64,000 bases of DNA from Streptomyces sp. 11x1 (GCF_032598905.1 NZ_CP122458.1:3472001-3536000); one strand, 5' to 3'. Shown: positions 1-8,795, counted from the first letter of the stretch. Program-made: numbers and translations. The notes: generated by a model from the sequence alone, not told the origin.

Positions 1-1
1 G

Positions 2-2254
2 CGCCCGCACACCAAGCCGGAGCGCGAGGAGCAGCTGCGCATCCTGCGCCGGCTGAACGCGGCGGAAGCCTTCGAGACCTTCCTGCAGACCAAGTACGTC
101 GGCCAGAAGCGCTTCAGCCTGGAGGGCGGCGAGTCCGTCATCCCGCTGCTGGACGCGGTCATCGACTCGGCGGCGGAGTCCCGCCTCGACGAGGTCGTCA
201 TCGGCATGGCCCACCGCGGCCGGCTGAACGTCCTCGCGAACATCGTCGGCAAGTCGTACGCGCAGATCTTCCGGGAGTTCGAGGGCAACCTCGACCCGAA
301 GTCGATGCACGGCTCCGGCGACGTGAAGTACCACCTGGGCGCCGAAGGCACCTTCACGGGCCTGGACGGCGAGCAGATCAAGGTCTCCCTGGTCGCGAAC
401 CCCTCGCACCTGGAGGCGGTGGACCCGGTCCTGGAGGGCGTCGCCCGCGCCAAGCAGGACATCATCAACAAGGGCGGCACGGACTTCACGGTCCTGCCGG
501 TGGCCCTGCACGGCGACGCGGCCTTCGCGGGCCAGGGCGTGGTGGCCGAGACCCTGAACATGTCGCAGCTGCGCGGCTACCGAACCGGCGGCACGGTCCA
601 CATCGTCATCAACAACCAGGTCGGCTTCACCGCGGCCCCCGAGTCCTCGCGTTCCTCCATGTACGCGACGGACGTGGCCCGCATGATCGAGGCCCCGATC
701 TTCCACGTGAACGGCGACGACCCGGAGGCCGTGGTCCGCGTCGCGCGGCTGGCGTTCGAGTTCCGCCAGGCGTTCAACAAGGACGTGGTGATCGACCTCA
801 TCTGCTACCGCCGCCGCGGTCACAACGAGTCGGACAACCCGGCCTTCACCCAGCCGCTGATGTACGACCTGATCGACAAGAAGCGCTCGGTGCGCAAGCT
901 CTACACCGAGTCCCTGATCGGTCGCGGCGACATCACCCTGGAAGAGGCCGAGCAGGCGCTGCAGGACTACCAGGGCCAGCTGGAGAAGGTCTTCACCGAG
1001 GTCCGTGAGGCCACCGCCCAGTCGGCGTCCGCCGAGGTCCACGACCCGCAGGACGGCTTCCCGGTCGCGGTGAACACCGCGATCACGGCGGAGACCGTCA
1101 AGCGCATCGCCGAGTCCCAGGTCAACGTCCCGGACCACATCACCGCCCACCCGCGACTGCTGCCGCAGCTCCAGCGCCGGGCGGCCATGGTCGAGGACGG
1201 CACCATCGACTGGGGCATGGGCGAGACCCTCGCGGTCGGCTCCCTCCTCCTGGAGGGCACCCCGGTCCGCCTCGCGGGCCAGGACTCGCAGCGCGGCACC
1301 TTCGGCCAGCGTCACGCGGTGATCATCGACCGTGAGACGGGCGAGGAGTTCACGCCGCTGATGTACCTCTCCGAGGACCAGGCGCGGCTGAACGTCTACA
1401 ACTCCCTGCTCTCCGAGTACGCGGCGATGGGCTTCGAGTACGGCTACTCGCTGGCCCGTCCCGAGTCCCTGGTGATGTGGGAGGCCCAGTTCGGCGACTT
1501 CGTCAACGGCGCCCAGACGGTCGTGGACGAGTTCATCTCGTCGGCGGAGCAGAAGTGGGGCCAGACGTCCGGCGTCACCCTGCTCCTCCCGCACGGCTAC
1601 GAGGGCCAGGGCCCGGACCACTCGTCCGCCCGCCCGGAGCGCTTCCTCCAGATGTGCGCGCAGAACAACATGACGGTCGCCATGCCGACCCTCCCGTCGA
1701 ACTACTTCCACCTCTTGCGGTGGCAGGTGCACAACCCGCACCACAAGCCGCTGGTCGTCTTCACCCCGAAGTCGATGCTGCGCCTGAAGGCCGCCGCGTC
1801 GAAGGCGGAGGAGTTCACGAGCGGCGAGTTCCGCCCGGTCATCGGCGACAGCTCGGTCGACCCGAACGCGGTCAAGAAGGTCGTCTTCTGCGCCGGCAAG
1901 GTCTACTACGACCTGGAGGCCGAGCGTCGGAAGCGCGGCATCACGGACACGGCGATCATCCGTATCGAGCGCCTCTACCCGCTGCCGGGTGCCGAGGTCC
2001 AGGCGGAGGTCAACAAGTACCCGAACGCCGAGAAGTACCTGTGGGCCCAGGAGGAGCCGGCGAACCAGGGCGCGTGGCCCTTCATCGCCCTCAACCTGAT
2101 CGACCACCTCGACCTCGCGGTCGGCGCGGACGTCCCCCACGGAGAGCGGCTCCGCCGCATCTCCCGCCCGCACGGCTCGTCCCCGGCGGTCGGCTCGGCC
2201 AAGCGCCACCAGGCCGAGCAGGAGCAGTTGGTCCGTGAGGTGTTCGAGGCGTAA
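2..2254 (+). CDS. kgd: 2-oxoglutarate dehydrogenase E1 / 2-oxoglutarate decarboxylase, 3' part (5' end outside window)
   Basis: ThDP-dependent enzyme that decarboxylates 2-oxoglutarate in the TCA cycle. The frame is open from base 2, so about 750 C-terminal residues are present and the 5' end lies outside the window. Typical E1 blocks are visible: [16 protein letters not shown] near the left edge, [14 protein letters not shown], the [13 protein letters not shown] block of the ThDP/Mg region and [13 protein letters not shown]. Actinobacterial homologues are about 1,230-1,270 aa and carry an E2o-like acyltransferase domain at the N-terminus, which would lie outside the window. A perfect hairpin follows the stop codon. 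Confidence 0.96.
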   Translation, partial: RPHTKPEREEQLRILRRLNAAEAFETFLQTKYVGQKRFSLEGGESVIPLLDAVIDSAAESRLDEVVIGMAHRGRLNVLANIVGKSYAQIFREFEGNLDPKSMHGSGDVKYHLGAEGTFTGLDGEQIKVSLVANPSHLEAVDPVLEGVARAKQDIINKGGTDFTVLPVALHGDAAFAGQGVVAETLNMSQLRGYRTGGTVHIVINNQVGFTAAPESSRSSMYATDVARMIEAPIFHVNGDDPEAVVRVARLAFEFRQAFNKDVVIDLICYRRRGHNESDNPAFTQPLMYDLIDKKRSVRKLYTESLIGRGDITLEEAEQALQDYQGQLEKVFTEVREATAQSASAEVHDPQDGFPVAVNTAITAETVKRIAESQVNVPDHITAHPRLLPQLQRRAAMVEDGTIDWGMGETLAVGSLLLEGTPVRLAGQDSQRGTFGQRHAVIIDRETGEEFTPLMYLSEDQARLNVYNSLLSEYAAMGFEYGYSLARPESLVMWEAQFGDFVNGAQTVVDEFISSAEQKWGQTSGVTLLLPHGYEGQGPDHSSARPERFLQMCAQNNMTVAMPTLPSNYFHLLRWQVHNPHHKPLVVFTPKSMLRLKAAASKAEEFTSGEFRPVIGDSSVDPNAVKKVVFCAGKVYYDLEAERRKRGITDTAIIRIERLYPLPGAEVQAEVNKYPNAEKYLWAQEEPANQGAWPFIALNLIDHLDLAVGADVPHGERLRRISRPHGSSPAVGSAKRHQAEQEQLVREVFEA

Positions 2255-2279
2255 CAGCGCTCGAAGACCGCACGCCACC

Positions 2280-2310
2280 GGGCCGCACCCCCTCTCAGGG
2301 GGTGCGGCCC
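2280..2310 (+). terminator. Intrinsic terminator of the 2-oxoglutarate dehydrogenase gene
   Basis: A perfect 14-bp stem (2280-2293 with 2297-2310) with a 3-nt loop starts 25 bases after the stop codon. It has no long T-run, which is usual for Streptomyces hairpins. Confidence 0.85.
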
Positions 2311-2339
2311 GGGCCGTTTCCCGCACTTATCCTTGACCC

Positions 2340-2522
2340 ATGTACTTCACGGACCGTGGCATCGAGGAACTGGAGAAGCGGCGTGGCGAGGAGGAGGTCA
2401 CGTTCGAGTGGCTCGCCGAGCAGCTGCGGACGTTCGTGGATCTGAACCCGGACTTCGAGGTGCCGGTGGAGCGGCTGGCCACGTGGCTGGCACGGCTGGA
2501 CGACGAGGACGAGGACGAGTAG
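2340..2522 (+). CDS. Small acidic DUF6104-type protein
   Basis: A 60-aa protein beginning MYFTDRGIEELEKRRGEEEV and ending in an acidic DDEDEDE tail. It matches my memory of the short DUF6104 family, which is conserved in streptomycetes and has no known function. It looks cytoplasmic and helical, with no membrane segment. A -10-like TATCCT lies about 6 bases before the ATG and there is no clear ribosome binding site, so the mRNA may be leaderless. It stands alone between the terminator and a convergent gene. Confidence 0.8.
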   Translation: MYFTDRGIEELEKRRGEEEVTFEWLAEQLRTFVDLNPDFEVPVERLATWLARLDDEDEDE

Positions 2523-2550
2523 CCGTTCCCTCCGGCAGGAGCGGCAGGGC

Positions 2551-3402
2551 TCAGTCGCGCGGGTGGGCCAGGTCGTAGAGCAGACCGAGGGCACCGTGGG
2601 CGATCAGGAGGCCGCCGGCGACGAGCCAGCCGGGGCTGCGGCGGTACAGGCCCCAGCCGGTGAGCGGGAGGCCCGCGAGGAGTTGGGCGGCGGCCAGGGC
2701 ACGCGCTCTGGGGGTGCCGGCCCAGGGCAGCCACGGGCCCAGACAGCCGCGTTCGAGGGCGTCGAGTTCCGTGCGGACGGCCCCGCGCCAGCCCGTCCAC
2801 TCGATGCGCTGGACACCGGGCTGGATGCGGGCGACCTCACGGAGCCGGTCGGCGGGTTCGCCCGGGGTGAGGCCCGCGGGGAGTGCCACTCCGGCGCGGG
2901 CGAGGACGGCGAGCAGACCCAGCAGGCGGGCGCGGGCGTCGGCGGCCGGATCGGGCTCGGTGAGCCGGTCCAGGGCCTGTGCGTCCAGGATCGGGTCCAG
3001 GCCCAGGCGGGCGGCGAAGGTGCGCATCGCCTCGCCCTCCCCGGCCGGGGTGCCGTTGGCGAGCCATACGTAGCCGACGGTGCGGCGGAACCCGGCGGCG
3101 AGGGTGTAGCCGCCGCGGTCCGCGTCCCACCACAGGGCCAGTACGGGCCACGGGACGCCCACGGCGAGGGCCGTCGCCCAGCCGGTGAGCACCCGGTCCA
3201 CCAGTTCCCCACCGTGCGACCAGGGCTTTCCCTCCGGCACCAGCGCGGTCCACTCCGGGCCGGCGGGGACGAGCAGCATGCGTTCGCGCAGCAGCTGGGC
3301 GACGGGGGCGACGGCGTCGGGATCCGCCCGGCAGAGCAGGAGCGCGCCGGGGGCGGGGGCGGGCCGGGGGTCACGGGATCCCTGGGAGCGTTCCGTCGAC
3401 AT
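2551..3402 (-). CDS. Conserved hypothetical protein with C-terminal hydrophobic segments
   Basis: A 283-aa protein I do not recognise by function. The N-terminal half is soluble, with an Ala/Pro-rich start followed by ALLLCRADPDAVAPVAQLL. The last 50 or so residues contain two hydrophobic stretches (around AAAQLLAGLPLTGWGLY and GWLVAGGLLIAHGALGLLY) that could be membrane segments. The ATG at 3402 is the first of the frame. The gene is convergent with the DUF6104 gene and diverges from the DUF4097 gene. G/C at third codon positions supports this frame over long open frames on the opposite strand. Confidence 0.65.
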   Translation of the reverse strand: MSTERSQGSRDPRPAPAPGALLLCRADPDAVAPVAQLLRERMLLVPAGPEWTALVPEGKPWSHGGELVDRVLTGWATALAVGVPWPVLALWWDADRGGYTLAAGFRRTVGYVWLANGTPAGEGEAMRTFAARLGLDPILDAQALDRLTEPDPAADARARLLGLLAVLARAGVALPAGLTPGEPADRLREVARIQPGVQRIEWTGWRGAVRTELDALERGCLGPWLPWAGTPRARALAAAQLLAGLPLTGWGLYRRSPGWLVAGGLLIAHGALGLLYDLAHPRD

Positions 3403-3462
3403 GCCTCCACGCTAGGCCGATTTGCTCAGGTATATCCCTGCGGGATCACCAGAACGGGTGTC

Positions 3463-3491
3463 TTGACTTTCCCTCTCCGCGATATATCGTG
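3463..3491 (+). promoter_or_regulatory. Probable promoter and palindromic operator of the DUF4097-padR pair
   Basis: TTGACT at 3463-3468 could be a -35 element. The palindrome CGATATATCG at 3480-3489 sits where the -10 would be. AT-rich ATAT-centred palindromes are typical PadR targets, and a PadR gene lies in the downstream operon, so autoregulation is likely. The site assignment is inference. Confidence 0.5.
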
Positions 3492-3594
3492 AATTGCATG
3501 AGACGCGATAGTGCGTGTCTTCGTCCGAGTCTTCCGCCGTGTGTCCGGGTCCTAGTCGGGGTCTGAGCCGGGGTCCGTCGAGGAGGTCAGCACC

Positions 3595-4518
3595 ATGTCC
3601 GAGTGGTCCGTCGCCGAGCCGCGCAAGCTCACGTTCGACGAGCCGGTGACGGCACTGCACGTACGCGTCGTCAACGGAACGGTGAACGTCATGGGCACCG
3701 ACGAGGGTTCCGCCCGCCTGGAGGTGTCCGACATCGAGGGCCCACCGCTCACGGTGACGCAGAAGGACGGCACCCTGACGGTGGCCTACGACGACCTGCC
3801 CCGAAAGGGCTTCCTGACGTGGCTCGACCGCAAGGTCCGGCGTCGCACCGCCCTGGTGTCGCTCGCCGTCCCGACGGGCACCCGGGTCGAGGTCGGCGTA
3901 CTGGGTGCCACGGCTGTCGTGTCCGGGCTGGGCGGGCGTACGGAGGTGAGGGGCGTCTCGGGTGACACGACACTGGTCGGCCTGTCGGGGCCGGTGCGCA
4001 CCACGACGGTCTCGGGAAGCGTGGAGGCACAGGCCCTCACGGGCGATCTACGGCTCAGTTCCGTCTCCGGTGACCTGACCGTCATAGAGGGCTCCTGCCC
4101 CACCGTGAAGGCCGAGTCGGTGAGCGGCGCCATCATCCTCGACCTCGACCCCATGGACGGCCCCGCCGACATCGGCCTCACCAGCGTCTCCGGCGAGATC
4201 GCCATCCGCCTCCCCCACCCCGCCGACGCCGAGGTGGAGGCCAACACGGCCAGCGGCACCATCTCCAACGCCTTCGACGACCTCCGCGTCAGCGGCCTCT
4301 GGGGCGCCCACAAGGTCACCGGCCGCCTCGGCCCGGGCACCGGCCGCCTCAAGGCCACGACGGTCTCCGGCTCCATCGCCCTCCTGCGCAGGCCGCCGGC
4401 GGAGGACGAGCCGTGGGACGACCTCGGCTCCCCCGACCCTGACGGCACAACCGCTGACACGACTGCTGACGCGACCGGCGGCACGCCCCCTCGCACGACC
4501 GACAAGAAGGTGCTCTGA
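3595..4518 (+). CDS. DUF4097 beta-strand repeat protein
   Basis: A 307-aa protein with no signal peptide. From about residue 100 to 270 it repeats short beta segments with a VSG motif (GVSGDTT, TVSGSVE, SVSGDLT, SVSGAII, SVSGEIA, TASGTIS, TVSGSIA), the pattern of the DUF4097 putative adhesin/beta-helix family. The C-terminal 40 residues are acidic and Thr/Asp-rich. GAGGAGG sits 8 bases before the ATG. Its stop is followed after one base by the padR start, so the two are translationally coupled. In such pairs the DUF4097 protein is thought to act in envelope stress; the role here is unknown. Confidence 0.85.
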   Translation: MSEWSVAEPRKLTFDEPVTALHVRVVNGTVNVMGTDEGSARLEVSDIEGPPLTVTQKDGTLTVAYDDLPRKGFLTWLDRKVRRRTALVSLAVPTGTRVEVGVLGATAVVSGLGGRTEVRGVSGDTTLVGLSGPVRTTTVSGSVEAQALTGDLRLSSVSGDLTVIEGSCPTVKAESVSGAIILDLDPMDGPADIGLTSVSGEIAIRLPHPADAEVEANTASGTISNAFDDLRVSGLWGAHKVTGRLGPGTGRLKATTVSGSIALLRRPPAEDEPWDDLGSPDPDGTTADTTADATGGTPPRTTDKKVL

Positions 4519-4519
4519 G

Positions 4520-5560
4520 ATGCCTCCCGTCTTCGCCCACGGCCGCCTGCGGCTGTATCTGCTGAAGCTGCTGGACGAGGCGCCGCGTCACGGCTACGAG
4601 GTGATCCGACTCCTGGAGGAACGCTTCCAGGGTCTGTACGCGCCCTCGGCCGGCACCGTCTACCCCCGCCTGACCAAGCTGGAGGCCGAGGGCCTGGTCA
4701 CCCACACCACCGAGGGCGGCCGCAAGGTGTATGCGATCACCGACGCCGGCCGCGCCGAACTGGCCGACCGCAGCGGAGAGTTGGCCGATCTGGAGCTGGA
4801 GATCCGCGAGTCGGTCGCGGAGCTGGCCGCCGAGATCAGGGCCGATGTCCGGGGCGCTGCGGGCGACCTGCGCCGTGAGATGCGGGCGGCGGCCTCCGGG
4901 GCTCGCAAGGGCGGCGGGGAGGGCGGTTCATCCGGGGAGTCCGAGGAGTACGCCGACAACGCGTCCTGGCGGGCCGCGAAGGAGGAGATGCGCCGCGCCA
5001 AGCAGGAGTGGAAGGAGCAGGCCCGTCGCGCGAAGGACGAGAGCCGACGGGCCCGGGAGGAGGCCCAGCGCGCCCGCCGTCAGGCCAAGGAGGCCCAGGA
5101 GCGCGCCCGCACCCAGGCCCAGGAGGAGTTGCAGCGCATCGCCAAGCGCGTCCAGGACCAGGTCCAGGACCATTTCACGCGGGGCGACTGGCCGACGGGC
5201 GTGCGCGAGGGCCTGACCGAGCTGGTCAAGGAGTTCGGCGAGTTCGGGGAGGACTTCGCCAAGGAGTTCGGCAAGGACTTCGGCTTCGGCCGGACGGAGA
5301 CGACCACGGGCGCCGGGAAGCCCGAGTACTCGGCCACTCCCGAGGACTTCCCGGCCGACTACGAGCCCGCCTGGGTGCACGAGGCGCCCACCGGCGATCC
5401 GTCCCGCGACCTCGACCGGCTCCTGGACCGCTTCCGGGACGACATCCGCGACGCGGCCCGCGACCACGGCGTGACAGAGGACCAACTCCGCGACGCCCGC
5501 CGCCACCTGTCGACAGCGGCGGCACACATCGGGGCGACCCTGCGCGTACCGAAGGGATAG
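4520..5560 (+). CDS. PadR-family transcriptional regulator with long charged coiled-coil extension
   Basis: Residues 1-80 form a PadR winged helix (LYLLKLLDEAPRHGYEVIRL, then SAGTVYPRLTKLEAEGLV). Classical PadR proteins are 110-180 aa; this one is 346 aa. Residues about 150-215 are a continuous K/R/E/A-rich helix (KQEWKEQARRAKDESRRARE and similar), followed by a Phe/Gly/Glu-rich stretch (EFGEFGEDFAKEFGKDFGFG) and a C-terminal helix (DRLLDRFRDDIRDAARDHGV). It starts one base after the DUF4097 stop. It is the likely repressor of its own operon through the palindrome at 3480-3489. Confidence 0.88.
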   Translation: MPPVFAHGRLRLYLLKLLDEAPRHGYEVIRLLEERFQGLYAPSAGTVYPRLTKLEAEGLVTHTTEGGRKVYAITDAGRAELADRSGELADLELEIRESVAELAAEIRADVRGAAGDLRREMRAAASGARKGGGEGGSSGESEEYADNASWRAAKEEMRRAKQEWKEQARRAKDESRRAREEAQRARRQAKEAQERARTQAQEELQRIAKRVQDQVQDHFTRGDWPTGVREGLTELVKEFGEFGEDFAKEFGKDFGFGRTETTTGAGKPEYSATPEDFPADYEPAWVHEAPTGDPSRDLDRLLDRFRDDIRDAARDHGVTEDQLRDARRHLSTAAAHIGATLRVPKG

Positions 5561-5562
5561 AG

Positions 5563-5590
5563 GGAGGGCAGGGGCGCAGCCCCGCCCTCC
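5563..5590 (+). terminator. Terminator-like hairpin after padR
   Basis: The arms GGAGGGC (5563-5569) and GCCCTCC (5584-5590) enclose a second GGGGC/GCCCC pairing. It lies immediately after the padR stop and runs into a degenerate copy of the dispersed GCGCGGGGAACTGCGCGA repeat. Confidence 0.6.
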
Positions 5591-5620
5591 AGGGACGCGG
5601 GGAACGGCGCGACAAGCCCG
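5591..5620. repeat. Degenerate copy of the dispersed intergenic repeat
   Basis: GACGCGGGGAACGGCGCGACAAGCCCG resembles the repeat core GCGCGGGGAACTGCGCGA seen at 9923, 45837, 50641 and 58284. It lies between convergent genes. Confidence 0.55.
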
Positions 5621-5635
5621 CTCACCCCACCCCAG

Positions 5636-6211
5636 TCACCCCGCCTTGGCCTCCCCCGCCCCGTAGAGCACCCGCTCCAACGCCTCGTACGTCACCCCGT
5701 GGTCCGCGAGAACCTCGGCCGGCACCCCGGGGCGGGTGGTGAGCGCGAGCAGCAGGTGTTCGTCGCCGATGTGGCGGTCGTGGTGGGCGTGGGCGGTGCG
5801 GAGGGACCGGGTGAGGACGTCCTTGGCGTCGCGGGTGAAGGGACGGTGCCCCGACAACCGACGGCGCCACCGCCCTCCGCCGCCCGACTCCAACGCCCCC
5901 ACCCCGTGGGCCTCTTCGACCCGGGAGACGATCTGTGAGAGGTCGATGCCGAGACCGGAGAGCGCGTCCGTGTCCGCGCGGGAGAGGCCGCCCCGGCGTC
6001 GGGCCTCGGCGAGCGCCCGCTCCACGGAGTCCCGGCGTTCGCCCGCGGCCAGCCCGAGCGCGGCCAGGGCGAACGAGGCGCGGCTGGCCTTCCGGTCCAG
6101 CAGGGAGAGCAGCAGATGCTCCTCGGTCACCTCCCCCGCACGGGCGCGTTCCGCGTGATCGACCGCGCCCAGGACCACGGCCCGGGCATCCTTCGTGAAC
6201 CGCTCGAACAT
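5636..6211 (-). CDS. Clp N-terminal (double Clp-N) domain protein
   Basis: A 191-aa protein made of two Clp-N repeats: FTKDARAVVLGAVDHAERAR near the N-terminus with EEHLLLSLLD, and FTRDAKDVLTRSLRTAHAHH at about residue 115 with GDEHLLLALTT. There is no AAA+ ATPase module, so it resembles a stand-alone ClpC/ClpB adaptor or substrate-binding domain. I chose the ATG at 6211 because it overlaps the stop of the HTH gene (TGATG) and the protein then starts MFERFTKDAR like its relatives. Expression should be coupled to the HTH gene. A role in chaperone/protease control is inference. Confidence 0.85.
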   Translation of the reverse strand: MFERFTKDARAVVLGAVDHAERARAGEVTEEHLLLSLLDRKASRASFALAALGLAAGERRDSVERALAEARRRGGLSRADTDALSGLGIDLSQIVSRVEEAHGVGALESGGGGRWRRRLSGHRPFTRDAKDVLTRSLRTAHAHHDRHIGDEHLLLALTTRPGVPAEVLADHGVTYEALERVLYGAGEAKAG

Positions 6212-6420
6212 CAATGCCTCCCGTACTTCTTGTGGACGGCCTGCCTGCTGACTCCGAGTTCCGCGGCGATCTCCTGCCACGACCAACCCTGATGGCGCGC
6301 GCTGCGCACCTGCACCGATTCCAGCTGCTCCAGCAGTCTGCGCAGCGCGGCGACGGCCCGCAGTCCGACCCGGGGGTCCCGATCACCCGCTCGCTCGGCG
6401 AGATCCGTTGCTTCGGTCAT
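6211..6420 (-). CDS. Small helix-turn-helix protein upstream of the Clp-N gene
   Basis: A 69-aa protein whose last 25 residues form a helix-turn-helix (GWSWQEIAAELGVSRQAVHK). The first 35 residues look like a helical dimerisation segment. It is too small to hold a ligand domain. Its TGA overlaps the Clp-N start by one base. Its ATG directly abuts the inverted repeat TGTCAA-N6-TTGACA (6423-6440), so it may bind its own promoter, with the Clp-N protein as partner, sensor or regulated output. Confidence 0.82.
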   Translation of the reverse strand: MTEATDLAERAGDRDPRVGLRAVAALRRLLEQLESVQVRSARHQGWSWQEIAAELGVSRQAVHKKYGRH

Positions 6421-6422
6421 GA

Positions 6423-6468
6423 TGTCAATCTACGTTGACAGGCCCCGCCGCGTCAACCATGGTTGACA
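6423..6468 (-). promoter_or_regulatory. Paired operator sites upstream of the HTH/Clp-N operon
   Basis: There are two related inverted repeats. 6423-6440 reads TGTCAA-N6-TTGACA. 6452-6467 is the perfect palindrome GTCAACCATGGTTGAC. Both fit TGTCAAC-N4-GTTGACA, with centres 28 bp apart. The first directly precedes the ATG at 6420. Binding by the 69-aa HTH protein is inferred from position. Confidence 0.65.
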
Positions 6469-6472
6469 TGAC

Positions 6473-6504
6473 GACGGCCGGCCCGGAGAACCGGGCCGGC
6501 CGTC
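6473..6504 (-). terminator. Intrinsic terminator, apparently that of the oxidoreductase gene now at 8792-9760
   Basis: A perfect 14-bp stem (6473-6486 with 6491-6504) with loop AGAA. No gene ends here. If the IS607 element is removed, the hairpin lies about 20 bases after the oxidoreductase stop codon, reading leftward. It is most likely that gene's displaced terminator. Confidence 0.75.
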
Positions 6505-6574
6505 GCGATACCGAGAATCGTCAGGGGTCTTGACCTGCTGGTCCGCGAGGTCGGGTAAGTGAACGTGACCATGT

Positions 6575-7174
6575 ATGAGTGAGTGTCGTTGCCAGGGCGT
6601 GAATCTGACGGAATGGGCGAAGACGCAGGGCGTGCATCCGCAGACCGCGTATCGCTGGTTCCGTGAGGGGACGTTGCCGGTACCGGCTCAGCGGGTCGGG
6701 CCGCGCACGATTCTGGTCAACATCGACGCGAACACCACGCCCGGGGCCATCGGTGGTCTGGGCCTGTATGCCCGCGTGTCCTCGCATGATCAGAAGATCG
6801 ATCTGGAACGCCAGGTCGCCCGGCTGTCGGCGTGGGCAGCGAAAGCCGGTCACCGAGTCGTTCGTGTGGAGGCGGAGATCGCTTCCGGGATGAACGGCTG
6901 CCGTTCCAAGGCCCGGCGTCTGCTGGCCGACCCGAACGTGACCTGCGTGGTGGTGGAGCACAAGGACCGGCTCGGCCGGATGAACGTCGAACTTGTCGAG
7001 GCTGCCTTGTCCGCGACGGGCCGTCGCCTGCTGGTGGTGGACGACGGCGAGGTCGAAGACGACCTGGTGCGGGACATGGTGGAGGTACTGACGTCGCTCT
7101 GCGCCCGCTTGTACGGGCGCAGGTCGGCGAAGAACCGCGCCCGCAAGGCACTGGAAGCCGCCGAACATGGCTGA
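6575..7174 (+). CDS. tnpA: IS607-family serine recombinase (TnpA)
   Basis: A 199-aa transposase of IS607 type. A MerR-like helix-turn-helix comes first (LTEWAKTQGVHPQTAYRWFR), followed by a resolvase catalytic domain with the nucleophilic Ser in LYARVSSHDQKIDLERQ and the conserved VEHKDRLGR block. The domain order, DNA-binding before catalytic, is diagnostic for IS607. Its 3' end overlaps the tnpB start by 8 bases. It looks intact. Confidence 0.93.
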   Translation: MSECRCQGVNLTEWAKTQGVHPQTAYRWFREGTLPVPAQRVGPRTILVNIDANTTPGAIGGLGLYARVSSHDQKIDLERQVARLSAWAAKAGHRVVRVEAEIASGMNGCRSKARRLLADPNVTCVVVEHKDRLGRMNVELVEAALSATGRRLLVVDDGEVEDDLVRDMVEVLTSLCARLYGRRSAKNRARKALEAAEHG

Positions 7175-8795
7175 CCTCCGCCCGATCGCCGCGCCGTTCG
7201 TCGCTCTCGGCCCGTCCGGCGTGACAGTACGTACCCGACTGGGAGACCTCACGCCTGCGGATGAGAAGGTTCTGCGTCTGGTGGGGGCGCACCTGGGCTC
7301 GCTCGCCTCGAAGGACCTCAAAGAGCGTTGCGTGGACGGCCTGGAGCACTCCACCGAGTCATGGGCGGCCCGCAAGAGGGATCTGACTGCCGAGTCGTCG
7401 TCCAGGTGGGCCGGGTCGATCACGAAGGCCACGCATGACCAGTGGGCGCTCGCCCGGCGCGGCCAGGCCGCGCACGTCAAGTCCCTCGAAGCCGGTATCA
7501 CGACGATCCGGCACCGGCTGTCGATGCCGGTCGGCAAGAAGGGCACCAAGCAGGCTCCAAGCGGTTACCGCTCCGCGCACGAGTGGTTCCACAAAGCACG
7601 CCGCCTGCATGTCCTGGAGGACCGGCTCGAGAAGGTTCGGGCAGACCGGGAGGCGGGCCGGGTGCATGTCGTGCGTGGCGGTGAACGTCTGCTGGGCACC
7701 CGCCACAACCTCGACAAGGCGCAGCTCACCGAGACCGAGTGGCTCAAGCGGTGGGAAGCCGGGCGCTGGTTTCTTCAGGCGGACGGTGAGTCGGGGAAAA
7801 GGTTCGGCAACGAGACGATCCGCATCACGCCCGAGGGTGAGGTGTCGATCAAGCTCCCGGCCCCGCTCGCCGACCTCGCGAACGCCAGGCACGGCCGGTA
7901 CGTACTCGCTGCGAAGGCACGGTTCCCCCACCGGGGGCAGGAGTGGGCCGACCGTGTTGAAGCCAACCGGGCCGTGGCCTACCGCGTCCACTACGACACG
8001 GGGCGCGGGCGCTGGTACGTGGACGCCTCCTGGCAGATCCCGCCCACCAAGACCATCCCACTCGACGCCGCCCTCGCCGACGGCGTGGTCGGTGTGGACA
8101 CCAACGCCGACCACCTCGCCGCATGGCGCCTGGACACCCACGGCAACCCGGTAGGCCGGCCGCGCCGGTTCTTCTACGACCTGTCCGGCAACGCCCAGCA
8201 CCGCGACGCCCAGGTACGGCACGCCCTCACACGGCTGCTGAACTGGGCCAAGTCCTGCGGTGTCAAGGCCATCGCGGTCGAAGACCTCGACTTCCAGGCC
8301 GAGAGGACCAGAGAGAAGCACGGGCGCAAGCGCCGATTCAGGCACCTCATCTCCGGCATGCCGACCGGCAGGCTCCGCGCCCGGCTGACCTCCATGGCCG
8401 ACGCCACAGGAATCGCGATCATCGCCGTGGACCCGGCCTACACCAGCAAGTGGGGCGCCCAGCACTGGCAAAAGCCGATGGCCGGCCCCACCCGTAGGAC
8501 CACCCGGCACGACGCGGCGAGCATCGCGATCGCACGACGCGCCCAGGGACACCCGATCCGGCGGCGGACGACACCGCCCCGTGCACACCAGAGCGATGTG
8601 CACGGGCATCGGACCGTCCAGGCCGACTGGCGTGCCCCTGGGTGTGAGGGACCCCGCCCCCGCATCCCCGGACCACGGACACGATCCGTGCCGCCGGACG
8701 CGGCGAGTACGCGGGCGACCAGGCCATCCAAAACCGTTCAGGGTGTCCGCAGTGACCAGGAATGGGTCCAAGACTCACTCCTGCTCACTGATTAG
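7167..8795 (+). CDS. tnpB: TnpB-family RNA-guided nuclease of IS607 element, without zinc knuckle
   Basis: A 542-aa TnpB. RuvC-I Asp is in GVDTNADHLA (about residue 311), RuvC-II Glu in IAVEDLDF (about 372) and RuvC-III Asp in TTRHDAASIAIARR (about 449). The DPAYTSKWGAQHW block stands where canonical TnpB has TSxxC-x2-C. There is no cysteine between residues 372 and 449, so the zinc knuckle is absent although the acidic triad is complete. About 90 low-complexity residues follow RuvC-III, a region that in related elements overlaps the guide (omega) RNA and right end. The stop overlaps the stop of the oxidoreductase gene on the other strand. Confidence 0.9.
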   Translation: MADLRPIAAPFVALGPSGVTVRTRLGDLTPADEKVLRLVGAHLGSLASKDLKERCVDGLEHSTESWAARKRDLTAESSSRWAGSITKATHDQWALARRGQAAHVKSLEAGITTIRHRLSMPVGKKGTKQAPSGYRSAHEWFHKARRLHVLEDRLEKVRADREAGRVHVVRGGERLLGTRHNLDKAQLTETEWLKRWEAGRWFLQADGESGKRFGNETIRITPEGEVSIKLPAPLADLANARHGRYVLAAKARFPHRGQEWADRVEANRAVAYRVHYDTGRGRWYVDASWQIPPTKTIPLDAALADGVVGVDTNADHLAAWRLDTHGNPVGRPRRFFYDLSGNAQHRDAQVRHALTRLLNWAKSCGVKAIAVEDLDFQAERTREKHGRKRRFRHLISGMPTGRLRARLTSMADATGIAIIAVDPAYTSKWGAQHWQKPMAGPTRRTTRHDAASIAIARRAQGHPIRRRTTPPRAHQSDVHGHRTVQADWRAPGCEGPRPRIPGPRTRSVPPDAASTRATRPSKTVQGVRSDQEWVQDSLLLTD

